Below are positions 54,272-61,770 of a stretch of DNA of 63,647 nucleotides, piece by piece. The DNA comes from a virus, in the IMG/VR virus record IMGVR_UViG_3300032080_000005, positions 1 through 63,647 of that record; one strand, written 5' to 3'. The position numbers and the translations under genes were made by a program. Every line of letters begins with the position of its first letter. Positions within the stretch are counted from its first letter, which is position 1. The notes under the pieces are model-generated. The model was not told where the DNA came from. It was given only the letters and a program-made list of their open reading frames with translations, and did no database searches.

Positions 54272-54703
54272 ATGAACACGCACCGACCCAATCACGCCTG
54301 GACCGTACGCCTTGCTGAATCGGTATACGTCCACCGCGCACACGTCGTCATCACCACTGCATTGCTGGCACTCGTCGCCATTGGCTGTATCGCTTGCGCT
54401 ACCGCGCAAGGTGCAGTCACCACGGATCGAGAGTGCTTCCCCGCAGACAGTTGGAGTCCGGCACCCGATAGCGTCCGACCCTGCGTCACCATCAAAGCCA
54501 ACGCACCGGAAGCGGGCGCAGTCCGCTACACGGTAGCCGATGGCTCTGGCATCGTGCGCTATGCCGGGTACATCAACACTCCCTATCGACAGATCATCCA
54601 CGTCCGCATCGTGAGGGTGGCTGAGGACGGGTCATTCACCTGGAAGGCACGCAGCCGAGACGGGCGCACCACCACGGCCAGCGTTGGCAACCTGGAGGAC
54701 TGA
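54272..54703 (+). CDS. membrane-anchored or secreted protein
   Basis: 143 residues from ATG 54272, with CCGAAAGGAACGCGAC upstream. After NHAWTVRLAESVY (residues 7-19) comes one hydrophobic helix (about 25-45), then a Cys-containing beta-rich domain probably outside the cell. The HAWTVRxAE motif is shared with the C-terminus of the 93-aa protein at 55117. Function unknown. Confidence 0.6.
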   Translation: MNTHRPNHAWTVRLAESVYVHRAHVVITTALLALVAIGCIACATAQGAVTTDRECFPADSWSPAPDSVRPCVTIKANAPEAGAVRYTVADGSGIVRYAGYINTPYRQIIHVRIVRVAEDGSFTWKARSRDGRTTTASVGNLED

Positions 54704-54706
54704 CCA

Positions 54707-54901
54707 ATGCGGATAACGAACACCCGCACCGGCAAGACCACCGCCGCCAAGGACGGCGCAGACCTGGCCCTCATGGTCAAGGTGGAGTTGGACCGGCGTA
54801 CGGGTATCGAACTGGCAGGGCCGCCCACGCGGCAGACTCCCGCAGAGCGGGCGGGGGACATGCACGAGGCCAACCGCATACAGCGGGAGGCAATCGCATG
54901 A
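54707..54901 (+). CDS. 64-aa hypothetical protein
   Basis: Begins 3 bases after the previous stop. Basic N-terminus, central helix (DGADLALMVKVELDRRTG) and a Pro/Thr-rich end. Coupled to the next gene by ATGA. Confidence 0.5.
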   Translation: MRITNTRTGKTTAAKDGADLALMVKVELDRRTGIELAGPPTRQTPAERAGDMHEANRIQREAIA

Positions 54902-55017
54902 AGGGCCACCAGAAGAAGCCGAGTTGGGCGCGCAGTCACAGCGCCAAGCCCAAACGAGTCGGCGGCCGCCGTGAGAGGTCGAAGCTCCGAGACATCAAGC
55001 GCGCCCGCTACGCCTGA
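54898..55017 (+). CDS. 39-aa very basic peptide
   Basis: ATGA overlap. Over a third of residues are Lys or Arg. Likely binds nucleic acid or is a leader to the downstream terminator. Confidence 0.45.
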   Translation: MKGHQKKPSWARSHSAKPKRVGGRRERSKLRDIKRARYA

Positions 55018-55023
55018 TCCCAC

Positions 55024-55067
55024 AACCCCGCCCCATGTGTGCGCAACATCACACATAGGGCGGGGTT
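55024..55067 (+). terminator. hairpin terminator with embedded TGTG...CACA arms
   Basis: AACCCCGCCC and GGGCGGGGTT close the stem, and ATGTGTG/CACACAT extends it. The inner part is related to the repeated TGTGACCAACGTCACA element. Confidence 0.6.
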
Positions 55068-55116
55068 ACTGTGCTTTGATGGTCCCATGAAGTCAACCCG
55101 AACGAAAGGCACCACG

Positions 55117-55398
55117 ATGTTTGACAAGCGAATCAAGAAACTCCGCATCTTCGAGGCGCTGCCGGGCTGGCAGTCAATCGGAATCGACCTGATAACGCCG
55201 CATGGCCCGCTGATCCTGGCCGGACGAGGCCGGGAGACCTGGAAGCCCTCATTTGCCAGCACCGGCGAGCGCGGGATGCGCTGCTACAGCGTCGGCCTTG
55301 GTCCGGTCTTCGCGTGCATCTGCTGGAAGCGGCGACCCGGCCACGCTTGGACCGTCCGCGCGGCGGAAGCCCTCAACCGAGGTCTGACCCGTGCGTAG
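55117..55398 (+). CDS. 93-aa hypothetical protein
   Basis: I chose ATG 55117 because ACGAAAGG lies just before it; ATG 55087 in the same frame is an alternative. Beta-rich centre (SIGIDLITPHGPLILAGRG), then FACICWKRRPGHAWTVRAAEAL. The HAWTVRxAE ending resembles the N-terminus of the protein at 54272. It overlaps the next gene by 8 bases. Confidence 0.55.
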   Translation: MFDKRIKKLRIFEALPGWQSIGIDLITPHGPLILAGRGRETWKPSFASTGERGMRCYSVGLGPVFACICWKRRPGHAWTVRAAEALNRGLTRA

Positions 55399-55852
55399 GC
55401 TCGCCATCGTTACCGCCGTCCTGGCGGCGCTTATCGCTCCCGGCTTGGTCAGTGGTGCGGCGCCCTCCCCCGCGCCGCCCGCTGAGGGCTGGGGCGCCGC
55501 TGAGTTGCGGATTGCGGCCGCCTATTGGGGCGTCCCTACGCCGCCGCTGTGCGGGTCAACGGCGGTTCAATTCGACGTACCCCTACCGCCCGAGGTCGCG
55601 GGCGAAGCGACCATCCCGGCGCAGGCGGGTACGGCCTGCTGGATGAAGATCGCCCCGGCGCGGACCATCGGCACGCTGTACGAGCATTGCCTAACCGTCG
55701 TCCACGAGTACGGCCATTGGCTCGGCCTGTCACATTCAGGGGACGTATCGTCCCCGATGGCGGCGGAACTGAATCCGACGATCCACGTACGCGGCTGCGC
55801 CCGCCTGGCTAGTGTGACGAAGCGCACACACAAACCGGCGAAGACGCGCTAG
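55391..55852 (+). CDS. secreted metzincin-like zinc protease
   Basis: 153 residues from GTG. A classical signal peptide covers residues 1-23 (AIVTAVLAALIAPGLVSG, cleavage after GAA likely). The active-site motif HEYGHWLGLSHSG at about 110-122 has the three His ligands and Glu of HExxHxxGxxH, and SSPMA at about 125-129 gives the Met-turn of metzincins. Three Cys outside the motif may form disulphides. A phage-encoded exported protease is unusual: it may act on a cell envelope protein or on competitors. No precedent in a specific phage is known to me. Confidence 0.72.
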   Translation: MRRLAIVTAVLAALIAPGLVSGAAPSPAPPAEGWGAAELRIAAAYWGVPTPPLCGSTAVQFDVPLPPEVAGEATIPAQAGTACWMKIAPARTIGTLYEHCLTVVHEYGHWLGLSHSGDVSSPMAAELNPTIHVRGCARLASVTKRTHKPAKTR

Positions 55853-55861
55853 GGTCTGTTC
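55849..55861 (+). promoter_or_regulatory. promoter of leaderless spacing before 55892
   Basis: TAGGGT (55849-55854) and 7 bases to an ATG at 55862. Ten codons downstream in frame ATG 55892 carries the ACGAAAGG-like SD, so either ATG could be used. Confidence 0.5.
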
Positions 55862-55891
55862 ATGGAGTCAACCACGCGAAAGGGAAACGAA

Positions 55892-56152
55892 ATGCGAACC
55901 CGCACCTACAAGATCAGGGACCACCGCGAAGCGGACAACGTGAAGATTCATAAGGACCACGACAAGCGCTACGCAATGGCGAAGGTCAACGCGATCCTGA
56001 ATGAGCGCCACGGCTCGCTATACGCGCCGCTGGAGCAAGAGCGCGCTACGGAAGACCTTGTACACGCCGCTGAAGCGGTGCCCGGCTTCATCGTCTCTGA
56101 CCCGGCCATCCCCAACCTGACGGTTCAACTGGACGAAGGGTGCGACGACTAA
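55892..56152 (+). CDS. 86-aa hypothetical protein
   Basis: Start chosen at 55892, with GCGAAAGGGAAAC before it; ATG 55862 in frame is the leaderless alternative. Charged, with long helix (KRYAMAKVNAILNERHG) and an acidic C-terminus. No family recognised. Confidence 0.55.
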   Translation: MRTRTYKIRDHREADNVKIHKDHDKRYAMAKVNAILNERHGSLYAPLEQERATEDLVHAAEAVPGFIVSDPAIPNLTVQLDEGCDD

Positions 56153-56170
56153 GCAGCGGGCGCTACGGCG

Positions 56171-56232
56171 CCCCGCCAAGCGGCAGGGATCGCGCGGCTG
56201 ACCGCCGACCCATCCTGAGCCGCTTGGCGGGG
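56171..56232 (+). terminator. strong hairpin terminator
   Basis: CCCCGCCAAGCGGC (56171-56184) pairs with GCCGCTTGGCGGGG (56219-56232) around 34 bases. Confidence 0.65.
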
Positions 56233-56270
56233 AATCCTCCCCGACAATCTGAACGAAAGGGTACAAAGCA

Positions 56271-56594
56271 ATGAGCGAGTTCTACGCGAGAATCCAAGGC
56301 AGCCGAGGCGAGGCGACCCGCTGCGGGTCCAAGTCAAGCGGTATCGAGGCGACGGCGGAGACGTGGCATAGCGTCATCCGCGCGGAGCAGCACTGCTCCA
56401 GCACGGCGGCCAGCGGCCACGAGGCGACCGTCTCAGTGTCCGGCAAGCACGGCGGCAGCGCGCTAACGCTGCGGTTCGACGCGGACACGCTGTACGCACA
56501 GAGCGACGATCCGAAAGTACGCGCCGCGCTGGACAAGGTCCGGGACGCGATGCGGGCGGCAGACGAGGCGGCACAGAAGGCGGCCAAAGCATGA
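56271..56594 (+). CDS. 107-aa hypothetical protein
   Basis: ATG 56271 with ACGAAAGGG upstream. Rich in Ser, Ala, Thr and Gly in the first two thirds, then a helix (VRAALDKVRDAMRAADEAAQK). It starts a gene string 56271-58074 after the hairpin at 56171-56232. Function unknown. Confidence 0.55.
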   Translation: MSEFYARIQGSRGEATRCGSKSSGIEATAETWHSVIRAEQHCSSTAASGHEATVSVSGKHGGSALTLRFDADTLYAQSDDPKVRAALDKVRDAMRAADEAAQKAAKA

Positions 56595-56791
56595 ACGGCG
56601 GCCCGGTACTGATTCGGCGCAACCCGCGCGACGTTGAGGCGTCTGGAGCGGGCGCACCTGAGCGCATCATCAAGCGCGGTACGCGCTCTGTGGTCCCGCT
56701 GCCATGCCTGAACTGCGGCAGTAGGAACCGCAAGCCCAACCGGCTGAAGTGCGGCACGCTGGAATGCCAGAACTGCGGGGACGGTGGATGA
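56591..56791 (+). CDS. 66-aa zinc-ribbon protein
   Basis: ATGA overlap. CLNCGSRNRKPN and CGTLECQNCG give two CxxC-type knuckles in the last 30 residues. Arg-rich N-terminal half. Nucleic-acid binding is likely. Confidence 0.55.
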   Translation: MNGGPVLIRRNPRDVEASGAGAPERIIKRGTRSVVPLPCLNCGSRNRKPNRLKCGTLECQNCGDGG

Positions 56792-57063
56792 CTCCCGCGA
56801 AGCCCTGGCCGAAGGATGGCATTCCGGCTGGCTACGTGAAGCGCATTCACGTTGACCAGCACGTCATCAAGCGGAACCGCAAACACGGCCGCAACGATCC
56901 GCCGCTGACGCTCCAGACCAGTCGCGGCGCCATCAAGGCGCACACCGTCAACATCGACGGCGCGTCCCGGCTCGTCAACACGCCGGACAAGCCGCTAAGC
57001 TGCGGCGCCGTCATCTACATCGAAACCCGCTCTGCGGTTTCCTACCGAAGGGAGGCGCTATGA
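56788..57063 (+). CDS. 91-aa basic protein
   Basis: ATGA overlap at the start, another at the end. HVDQHVIKRNRKHGRNDPPLTL is the most notable stretch and is followed by beta-like strands (VNIDGASRLVN, AVIYIETRSAVSYRRE). Unknown. Confidence 0.5.
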   Translation: MTPAKPWPKDGIPAGYVKRIHVDQHVIKRNRKHGRNDPPLTLQTSRGAIKAHTVNIDGASRLVNTPDKPLSCGAVIYIETRSAVSYRREAL

Positions 57064-57230
57064 TGCACGACAAGCCACGCCGCTACAGCGTCGGCGCGCT
57101 GCTGACCACGCAAGGCGGCCGCGAAGTGCGGAAACGCATCGAGGTTATGGCGCGCTCCCCGCAGGGTGCCCGCGCTGAGGTTCGGCGGAAGCATCCCGGC
57201 TGGCGTCCCTACAACCCGAGGGCGATATGA
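57060..57230 (+). CDS. 56-aa basic protein
   Basis: Starts in an ATGATG overlap with the previous stop; the second ATG is an alternative. Mostly Arg- and Gly-rich. ATGA overlap with the next gene. Confidence 0.5.
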   Translation: MMHDKPRRYSVGALLTTQGGREVRKRIEVMARSPQGARAEVRRKHPGWRPYNPRAI

Positions 57231-57433
57231 GCGAGTGGCGCTGTACCTGCAAGGGCGACACGGGCAACGATCCAACGTGCCCGGCACACGGTGGAGCAGC
57301 ACCGCAACCGCGCCACGAGTTCGCGGGCGAATACACCGGGCCACCTGAGATAGTCACGCTCAGCGATGGCCGCCAAGGTGTCGCGCCCGCATGGATGGCT
57401 GACGTTCTCCGCTGTGCTGGGATGGCATCGTGA
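57227..57433 (+). CDS. 68-aa Cys-containing protein
   Basis: ATGA overlap. CTCKGDTGNDPTCPAH in the N-terminus could bind zinc, followed by a helical C-terminus. GTGA overlap with the next gene. Confidence 0.5.
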   Translation: MSEWRCTCKGDTGNDPTCPAHGGAAPQPRHEFAGEYTGPPEIVTLSDGRQGVAPAWMADVLRCAGMAS

Positions 57434-57615
57434 CGCCGCCCCGTGCCTACCCTGGCCGCGACAACGCGCGCCTACTGCGCCGCGCTAGGTCGCTGACGCG
57501 CAATCAGTCGGCCGCAACGAATCAGCGCTCGCGCTGCTGCGACCAGCCAAGACACATTGAGCTATCCAACCGTCCGCTAGTGACGGGCTGCGCAAACTGT
57601 GGGGCGGTAGTATGA
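57430..57615 (+). CDS. 61-aa Arg/Cys protein
   Basis: GTG start in a GTGA overlap. CCDQ and CANCG close the C-terminal half as a likely zinc knuckle. Contains a TGAGCTATCC repeat (57558-57567) read as Glu-Leu-Ser. Confidence 0.5.
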   Translation: MTPPRAYPGRDNARLLRRARSLTRNQSAATNQRSRCCDQPRHIELSNRPLVTGCANCGAVV

Positions 57616-57932
57616 ACCGCATGGTTGTGCCAACGCTCGCCGAAACCAGCCGCGATTTCATCGGGCCGCTGAATCCCCACGTTGGCAGCCTTGCGCGGCT
57701 GGTACCTGGAGCGCGCGCCATCGCATCGAGGCGGTCCTACGTCCGCATTCATCGACACGAACGCGGACCCCGCGTCTACCTAGTCGGCCGCCGCGTGCAT
57801 CATGGTCCGGCGTTTGGTCTGGCCGCCGTCCTGTGCTGGCGGTTCCGCTGGCGCACGTTGGCCGCCGCTCTAGGCGCATACGCCGCGACGGACTGGCGGG
57901 ATTTCCCTTTCACTGACGGATGCAACCATTGA
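57612..57932 (+). CDS. 106-aa protein with hydrophobic C-terminal half
   Basis: ATGA overlap with the previous gene. Basic central part (RRSYVRIHRHERGPRV), then AFGLAAVLCWRFRWRTLAAALGAY that may be membrane-associated. Its stop codon is the start of a TGAGCTATCC repeat. Confidence 0.5.
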   Translation: MNRMVVPTLAETSRDFIGPLNPHVGSLARLVPGARAIASRRSYVRIHRHERGPRVYLVGRRVHHGPAFGLAAVLCWRFRWRTLAAALGAYAATDWRDFPFTDGCNH

Positions 57933-57939
57933 GCTATCC
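57930..57939 (+). repeat. TGAGCTATCC repeat between two genes
   Basis: The TGA is the stop of the 106-aa gene and the ATG of the next gene follows directly at 57940. Confidence 0.55.
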
Positions 57940-58074
57940 ATGAGCGGAATCCAATCATGCCCTCATTGCGGCAGCGCCGACATAGTCGCGGTCGAGTTGG
58001 CCGAGGAGGAGCGCGACTGTCTCTATGAGTGCGAAGACTGCGAGGAGCAATTCAACGGCGACGAGTTTGTGTGA
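57940..58074 (+). CDS. 44-aa zinc-ribbon peptide
   Basis: CPHCGSADI at residues 7-15 and CEDCEEQF about 23 residues later form a classic zinc ribbon of the kind seen in small phage and ribosomal proteins. Acidic overall. The TGTGACCAACGTCACA element overlaps its stop. Confidence 0.6.
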   Translation: MSGIQSCPHCGSADIVAVELAEEERDCLYECEDCEEQFNGDEFV

Positions 58075-58085
58075 CCAACGTCACA
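58070..58085. promoter_or_regulatory. TGTGACCAACGTCACA palindrome, copy 1
   Basis: Matches the CRP/GlxR consensus TGTGA-N6-TCACA exactly and can also form an RNA hairpin with loop CAAC. Same 16 bases at 58606-58621 and 61779-61794. Confidence 0.55.
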
Positions 58086-58111
58086 CACTACACCCCCACA
58101 ATCTGATAGCG

Positions 58112-58121
58112 TGAGCTATCC
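58112..58121 (+). repeat. TGAGCTATCC repeat upstream of 58142
   Basis: Lies in the 67-base gap, 12 bases before the ACGAAAGGA element of the next gene. Confidence 0.55.
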
Positions 58122-58141
58122 CCTCACGAAAGGACATTACA

Positions 58142-58339
58142 ATGCGTATCCGAATGATCTTGCTTCAAAATATGCTTGACCAAGCATATTGCGACGGCAT
58201 GAAGCACGAACGGGAAAATCCGCTGCGTAACAAGAGCCTGACGCGCACCGTTGCTGGGTGCTATGCCCGGAATCAAATGCGCAGACACTTCACGGCGCGT
58301 AAAGGTCCGGGCTGGGAGCATGAGGAGGAGGCACCGTGA
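58142..58339 (+). CDS. 65-aa charged protein
   Basis: ATG with ACGAAAGGACATTACA upstream. Helical, basic, with MLDQAYCDGMKHEREN. GTGA overlap with the next gene. Confidence 0.55.
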   Translation: MRIRMILLQNMLDQAYCDGMKHERENPLRNKSLTRTVAGCYARNQMRRHFTARKGPGWEHEEEAP

Positions 58340-58605
58340 CCGGCTCATTCATCGGTAAATGCCATCCAACCGATGGCATCGAGCGCGTCCCCATCAACAT
58401 TGACCCCGCCGTGCGGAAGCGGCTGCGTGACCTGCTGGAGGATTTCCCAGAGTTCCATGCAGTCGGCTACAGCGCATTCATCAACCGCGCCATCGAGCTT
58501 GCAGAAGGCGAGGCGATGGTGGCGCGGCGCGAATGTAAGCATTCATGCGCTGATGTAGCCGCAACTCTCTGTCCAAGTTGCGGCGCTGACCTAAGCCGTC
58601 CCTAG
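58336..58605 (+). CDS. ribbon-helix-helix-like regulator with zinc knuckle
   Basis: 89 residues from GTG. Residues 19-56 (VPINIDPAVRKRLRDLLEDF, then SAFINRAIELAEG) follow the beta-strand/helix/helix order of the MetJ/Arc ribbon-helix-helix fold. A C-terminal C-x3-C...CPSCGAD adds a probable zinc site. It sits just upstream of the RIIA gene and its control repeats, so it is a candidate binder of TGAGCTATCC or TGTGACCAACGTCACA. Assignment is moderate. Confidence 0.55.
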   Translation: MTGSFIGKCHPTDGIERVPINIDPAVRKRLRDLLEDFPEFHAVGYSAFINRAIELAEGEAMVARRECKHSCADVAATLCPSCGADLSRP

Positions 58606-58621
58606 TGTGACCAACGTCACA
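58606..58621. promoter_or_regulatory. TGTGACCAACGTCACA palindrome, copy 2
   Basis: Follows the stop codon of the RHH-like gene by 1 base and precedes TGAGCTATCC at 58625-58634. The promoter box TAGTCT (58652-58657) lies behind, so the palindrome could regulate RIIA or end the previous transcript. Confidence 0.55.
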
Positions 58622-58624
58622 CAC

Positions 58625-58657
58625 TGAGCTATCCAACCCTGCTAGTCTGCCCGTAAC
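58625..58657 (+). promoter_or_regulatory. RIIA promoter with TGAGCTATCC in the spacer
   Basis: TAGTCT (58652-58657) preceded by TGC fits an extended -10. TGAGCTATCC (58625-58634) lies in the -35/spacer region, an obvious place for repression. Confidence 0.45.
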
Positions 58658-58679
58658 GTAAGTAAGCAAACGAAAGGAA

Positions 58680-58691
58680 CCCCCCCCCCCC
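58680..58691 (+). repeat. C12 homopolymer before the RIIA start codon
   Basis: Twelve C residues lie between the ACGAAAGGA ribosome-binding element and ATG 58694, so the spacing from SD to start is about 15 bases, longer than optimal. Slippage here would tune translation. Confidence 0.7.
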
Positions 58692-58693
58692 TC

Positions 58694-60742
58694 ATGATTC
58701 CAGAGCGAACCGGCGTAACCACTGTGAGCACCGTGCAAGGCGAGGACGTGAAAATGTCCATCGACCAGTCGGCGTTGGCCCACATCATGAACGTCTTGAC
58801 GGACCTGTACGCCGATCCCGAGTTGGCCTGCATCCGCGAGTACCTGACCAACGCGCTCGATTCACATATCGAGGCAGGCCAGACGCGGCCGGTTGAGATA
58901 ACCACGCCTACGGCTCTGCGGCCGCTGCTGACGATCCGGGATTACGGAGTCGGGCTAGACGCCGATGGCATCCGGGACATCTACTCCCGCTACGGCGCGA
59001 GCACGAAGCGCGAGACGAACGATGCGGTCGGAATGCTCGGCCTTGGCTGCAAGTCGGCGCTGTCCTACGTGGACCAGTTCACGCTCGCCGGAATCAAAAA
59101 CGGCCATCGCATCGTTGTGAGCATCGGCCGCGACGAAACCGGCGCGGGCACGATGACGGTCCTAGAGACTGAGGACGAATGCACCGAGCCGGATGGCGTC
59201 GAAATCTGCATCCCCACGGATGACGAGTACGCGCTGTCCCGCAAGGCTGCCGATTTCCTCTCCTATTGGGAACCGGGCCTGGCGCTGCTGAACGGCGCGG
59301 TGCCCGCCCCACTGGAGGGCTACGAAGTCGGCGACTACATCGTCGCCGACCGGAACCGCTCATACTCCGCGCTGGGGCGCTTCGACGGCCACCCGCTGAC
59401 TATCGTTATGGGGAACGTGAGCTATCCGCCGCCCGATGACTTCACTAGCGAGGTAGTGGACTCCCTGCCGGACTCTAAGCGACTCGTGGTCCGCGTCCCC
59501 ATCGGGGCGGTCCACTTCACGCCTTCGCGTGAGGGGTTGCAGGACTCCACCCGCACGCGGGAGGCCATCCACACGGCGCTGGAGGATTTCCAGGGCTTGG
59601 TCGCGACCGCCGTCACCGACGCCGTCACGAACGCGCCGGATCGACCGGCTGCCGCCAAAGCGCTGATCGAAGCTCGCGCGGCGTTCGGCAAAAAGAACAT
59701 TCCAGAGTTGAAGTGGGAAGGTGAGGAGATTCCGGTTGTCCTGTCGGCGGAAGACTTGGACCCGATCCCGCTGGGCGACGGCAAAGTGAAGGACGCCGCG
59801 CTCTGGAAATCGAAGTCACGCACTGGCGGCCAGCGTACCGCCGCAGGGCAAATCACCCTTGACGAGGCGGGCGAATGTCCCTGGATTCTCGGCTACAACA
59901 ATACGAAATGGTCGAAAACGCAGCGGACCAAGCTCGACCGCTACATGGAGCACCACAACCTGAGCGAAAACGCGAGCGAGGAGAATTATCTCGTCACGGA
60001 CGCGAAGGCTGTACCCCGGCCCGAATGGATCGACGGTGCGGTGCTCGCGGTGGACTGGCAGGACGTGAGGGCATGGAAAGATCCCGCGAAGGTACGCGCT
60101 GGCAGTAGCGGTGGCGGCATCAAGTACGCGGGCACCTACCCGACCTACACGAACGGGCGGCGCCTTCATGAGCACTTCCCCGCTGACAACCTGCCGAAGG
60201 TCGGGCGCAAGCTCTACTACGTCGTCATCCACGATAAATACGATTGGCGCGCTCATGAATGCGCCGACCTGCTGGCCGAAGACGCCTACGTTGTCTGTCT
60301 CACTGGATCGCGGGCGGCCAAGTTCAAACGGCTCTTTCCCCACGCGCGTCCGGCTATGGAGGCGGCCAAGCGCGCTGCGCAGGGCTGGTACAAATCCCTG
60401 AGCGACGATTCCCGGCTCGCTATCGCAATCGGCCCGGACCTGGGCGGCTCATACCCTGGCCCGTCTGCGCTCCCGGCTGACAAGGTAAACGATCCCGAGC
60501 TATCCAGACTCTGCGCCATCCGGCAGCTATGGGAGGGCGACACGCTGGAGGCGCGCTGGCGGGCACGCAAGGATTTCATTACGGTGCCAGAGGACTACAC
60601 GCCGGACATCGACCCGGCGACGGTCTGTGAGCGCTACCCCTTGATCGAGGAAATGTACTACGGTACGATAAACGGAAACCTTGACCACGCCGTACTTTAC
60701 GTCAATGCGGTCTACGCGGCCGCCAACAAAGGAGGTAAGTAA
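58694..60742 (+). CDS. RIIA-like GHKL ATPase protein
   Basis: 682 residues. N-terminal GHKL (Bergerat) ATP-binding domain: CIREYLTNALDSHIEAG at about 47-63, IRDYGVGLDADGIRDIYSRYG at about 78-98 and AVGMLGLGCKSALSYV at about 105-120 are the N, G1 and G2 boxes. This matches RIIA proteins of T4-like and many actinobacterial phages. The central part (about 230-290) resembles the transducer domain, and the C-terminal 300 residues are unlike T4 RIIA. RIIA/RIIB act at the membrane and let T4 escape RexAB exclusion. Likely anti-exclusion or membrane function. Confidence 0.85.
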   Translation: MIPERTGVTTVSTVQGEDVKMSIDQSALAHIMNVLTDLYADPELACIREYLTNALDSHIEAGQTRPVEITTPTALRPLLTIRDYGVGLDADGIRDIYSRYGASTKRETNDAVGMLGLGCKSALSYVDQFTLAGIKNGHRIVVSIGRDETGAGTMTVLETEDECTEPDGVEICIPTDDEYALSRKAADFLSYWEPGLALLNGAVPAPLEGYEVGDYIVADRNRSYSALGRFDGHPLTIVMGNVSYPPPDDFTSEVVDSLPDSKRLVVRVPIGAVHFTPSREGLQDSTRTREAIHTALEDFQGLVATAVTDAVTNAPDRPAAAKALIEARAAFGKKNIPELKWEGEEIPVVLSAEDLDPIPLGDGKVKDAALWKSKSRTGGQRTAAGQITLDEAGECPWILGYNNTKWSKTQRTKLDRYMEHHNLSENASEENYLVTDAKAVPRPEWIDGAVLAVDWQDVRAWKDPAKVRAGSSGGGIKYAGTYPTYTNGRRLHEHFPADNLPKVGRKLYYVVIHDKYDWRAHECADLLAEDAYVVCLTGSRAAKFKRLFPHARPAMEAAKRAAQGWYKSLSDDSRLAIAIGPDLGGSYPGPSALPADKVNDPELSRLCAIRQLWEGDTLEARWRARKDFITVPEDYTPDIDPATVCERYPLIEEMYYGTINGNLDHAVLYVNAVYAAANKGGK

Positions 60743-61756
60743 ATGCACCCCTACACCCACGTCAAAACGGAGGGCGGCCGCGAGAGCTTGATGATTTTCA
60801 CGCCGAGCGGTTCCCCCATCGTCGCCACCGGGGACCATCCGCAGTTCGCGGACCTGCTGGCGGGCGCCGAGTCGGGCGCACCGCTGGATGACCTGCGGGC
60901 GCTGTCCGACCTGTCCACCGCCGTCGCACAGCGTTTCGAGACGCTGAGCGAGCGCGTATCCGTCGCACACGGCCGCGTGTTCTTCGACGGTGACGAGGTC
61001 GATTCCACCATCACCGCGCAGATCATCCGCTGCCTGGACGATCCGAGCGCTGGCGACTGGAAGCCGCTCGTGCTGTTCATGGAAAACGTCGCCGCCAACC
61101 CCAACGAGCACTCGCGCGAACAGTTGTTCGATTGGCTGCGGGACCGCGAGTTCACCATCACCACGAACGGCTGCTTCATCGCCTATAAGGGCGTCCACAT
61201 CCGCACCGAGGATGACAACTACCCCTACCAGTCGAGCAGCCGTGGTGAGGCCATCGTCAACGGGGAGCGCTTCACCGGCAACATCCCCAACGGCGTCGGC
61301 GCTACCGTTGAAATGCCGCGCGCTGAAGTCCAGCACGATCCCGCCGTTGGCTGTCACACCGGCTTGCACGTCGGTACCTACAGCTACGCGCAGGGTTGGG
61401 CGCAGGGTGCGCTGCTGACGGTGATGGTCAACCCGCGCGACGTGGTTTCCGTGCCGACCAGTTGCAGCGCCCAGAAGATGCGCGTCTGCCGCTACGTCGT
61501 CTCGGATGACGAGCCGACCGCACCGGAGGCGTCGCCCGCCATCGCTGAGGCGAAGGTCTATACCGAGCTGGTAAACAACTGCCCGGAAGACTTCGACCAC
61601 CACGCGGCGTTCGTGCTGACGGGCGAACAGCGGGCGCCGTTGAAAGACGAGTTCTACACGCCGCTGGAGGACGCAGGCGCATTTTTCATCGGAAAGGTAC
61701 ACCGCGCGATGGACGACCAGACCACTCCCGCGAAAATCTTGGTCCCGCAGGACTAG
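60743..61756 (+). CDS. RIIB-like protein
   Basis: 337 residues with AGGAGGTAAGTAA before the ATG. DWLRDREFTITTNGCFIAYKGV at about 131-152 and GNIPNGVGATVEMPRAEVQHDPAVGCHTGLHVGTYSYA at about 175-212 are the RIIB signature, including the beta-helical-like Gly/Asn segment. Follows RIIA in the T4 order, which supports both calls. The protein works with RIIA. Confidence 0.85.
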   Translation: MHPYTHVKTEGGRESLMIFTPSGSPIVATGDHPQFADLLAGAESGAPLDDLRALSDLSTAVAQRFETLSERVSVAHGRVFFDGDEVDSTITAQIIRCLDDPSAGDWKPLVLFMENVAANPNEHSREQLFDWLRDREFTITTNGCFIAYKGVHIRTEDDNYPYQSSSRGEAIVNGERFTGNIPNGVGATVEMPRAEVQHDPAVGCHTGLHVGTYSYAQGWAQGALLTVMVNPRDVVSVPTSCSAQKMRVCRYVVSDDEPTAPEASPAIAEAKVYTELVNNCPEDFDHHAAFVLTGEQRAPLKDEFYTPLEDAGAFFIGKVHRAMDDQTTPAKILVPQD

Positions 61757-61770
61757 GGACCAGAGGGACG

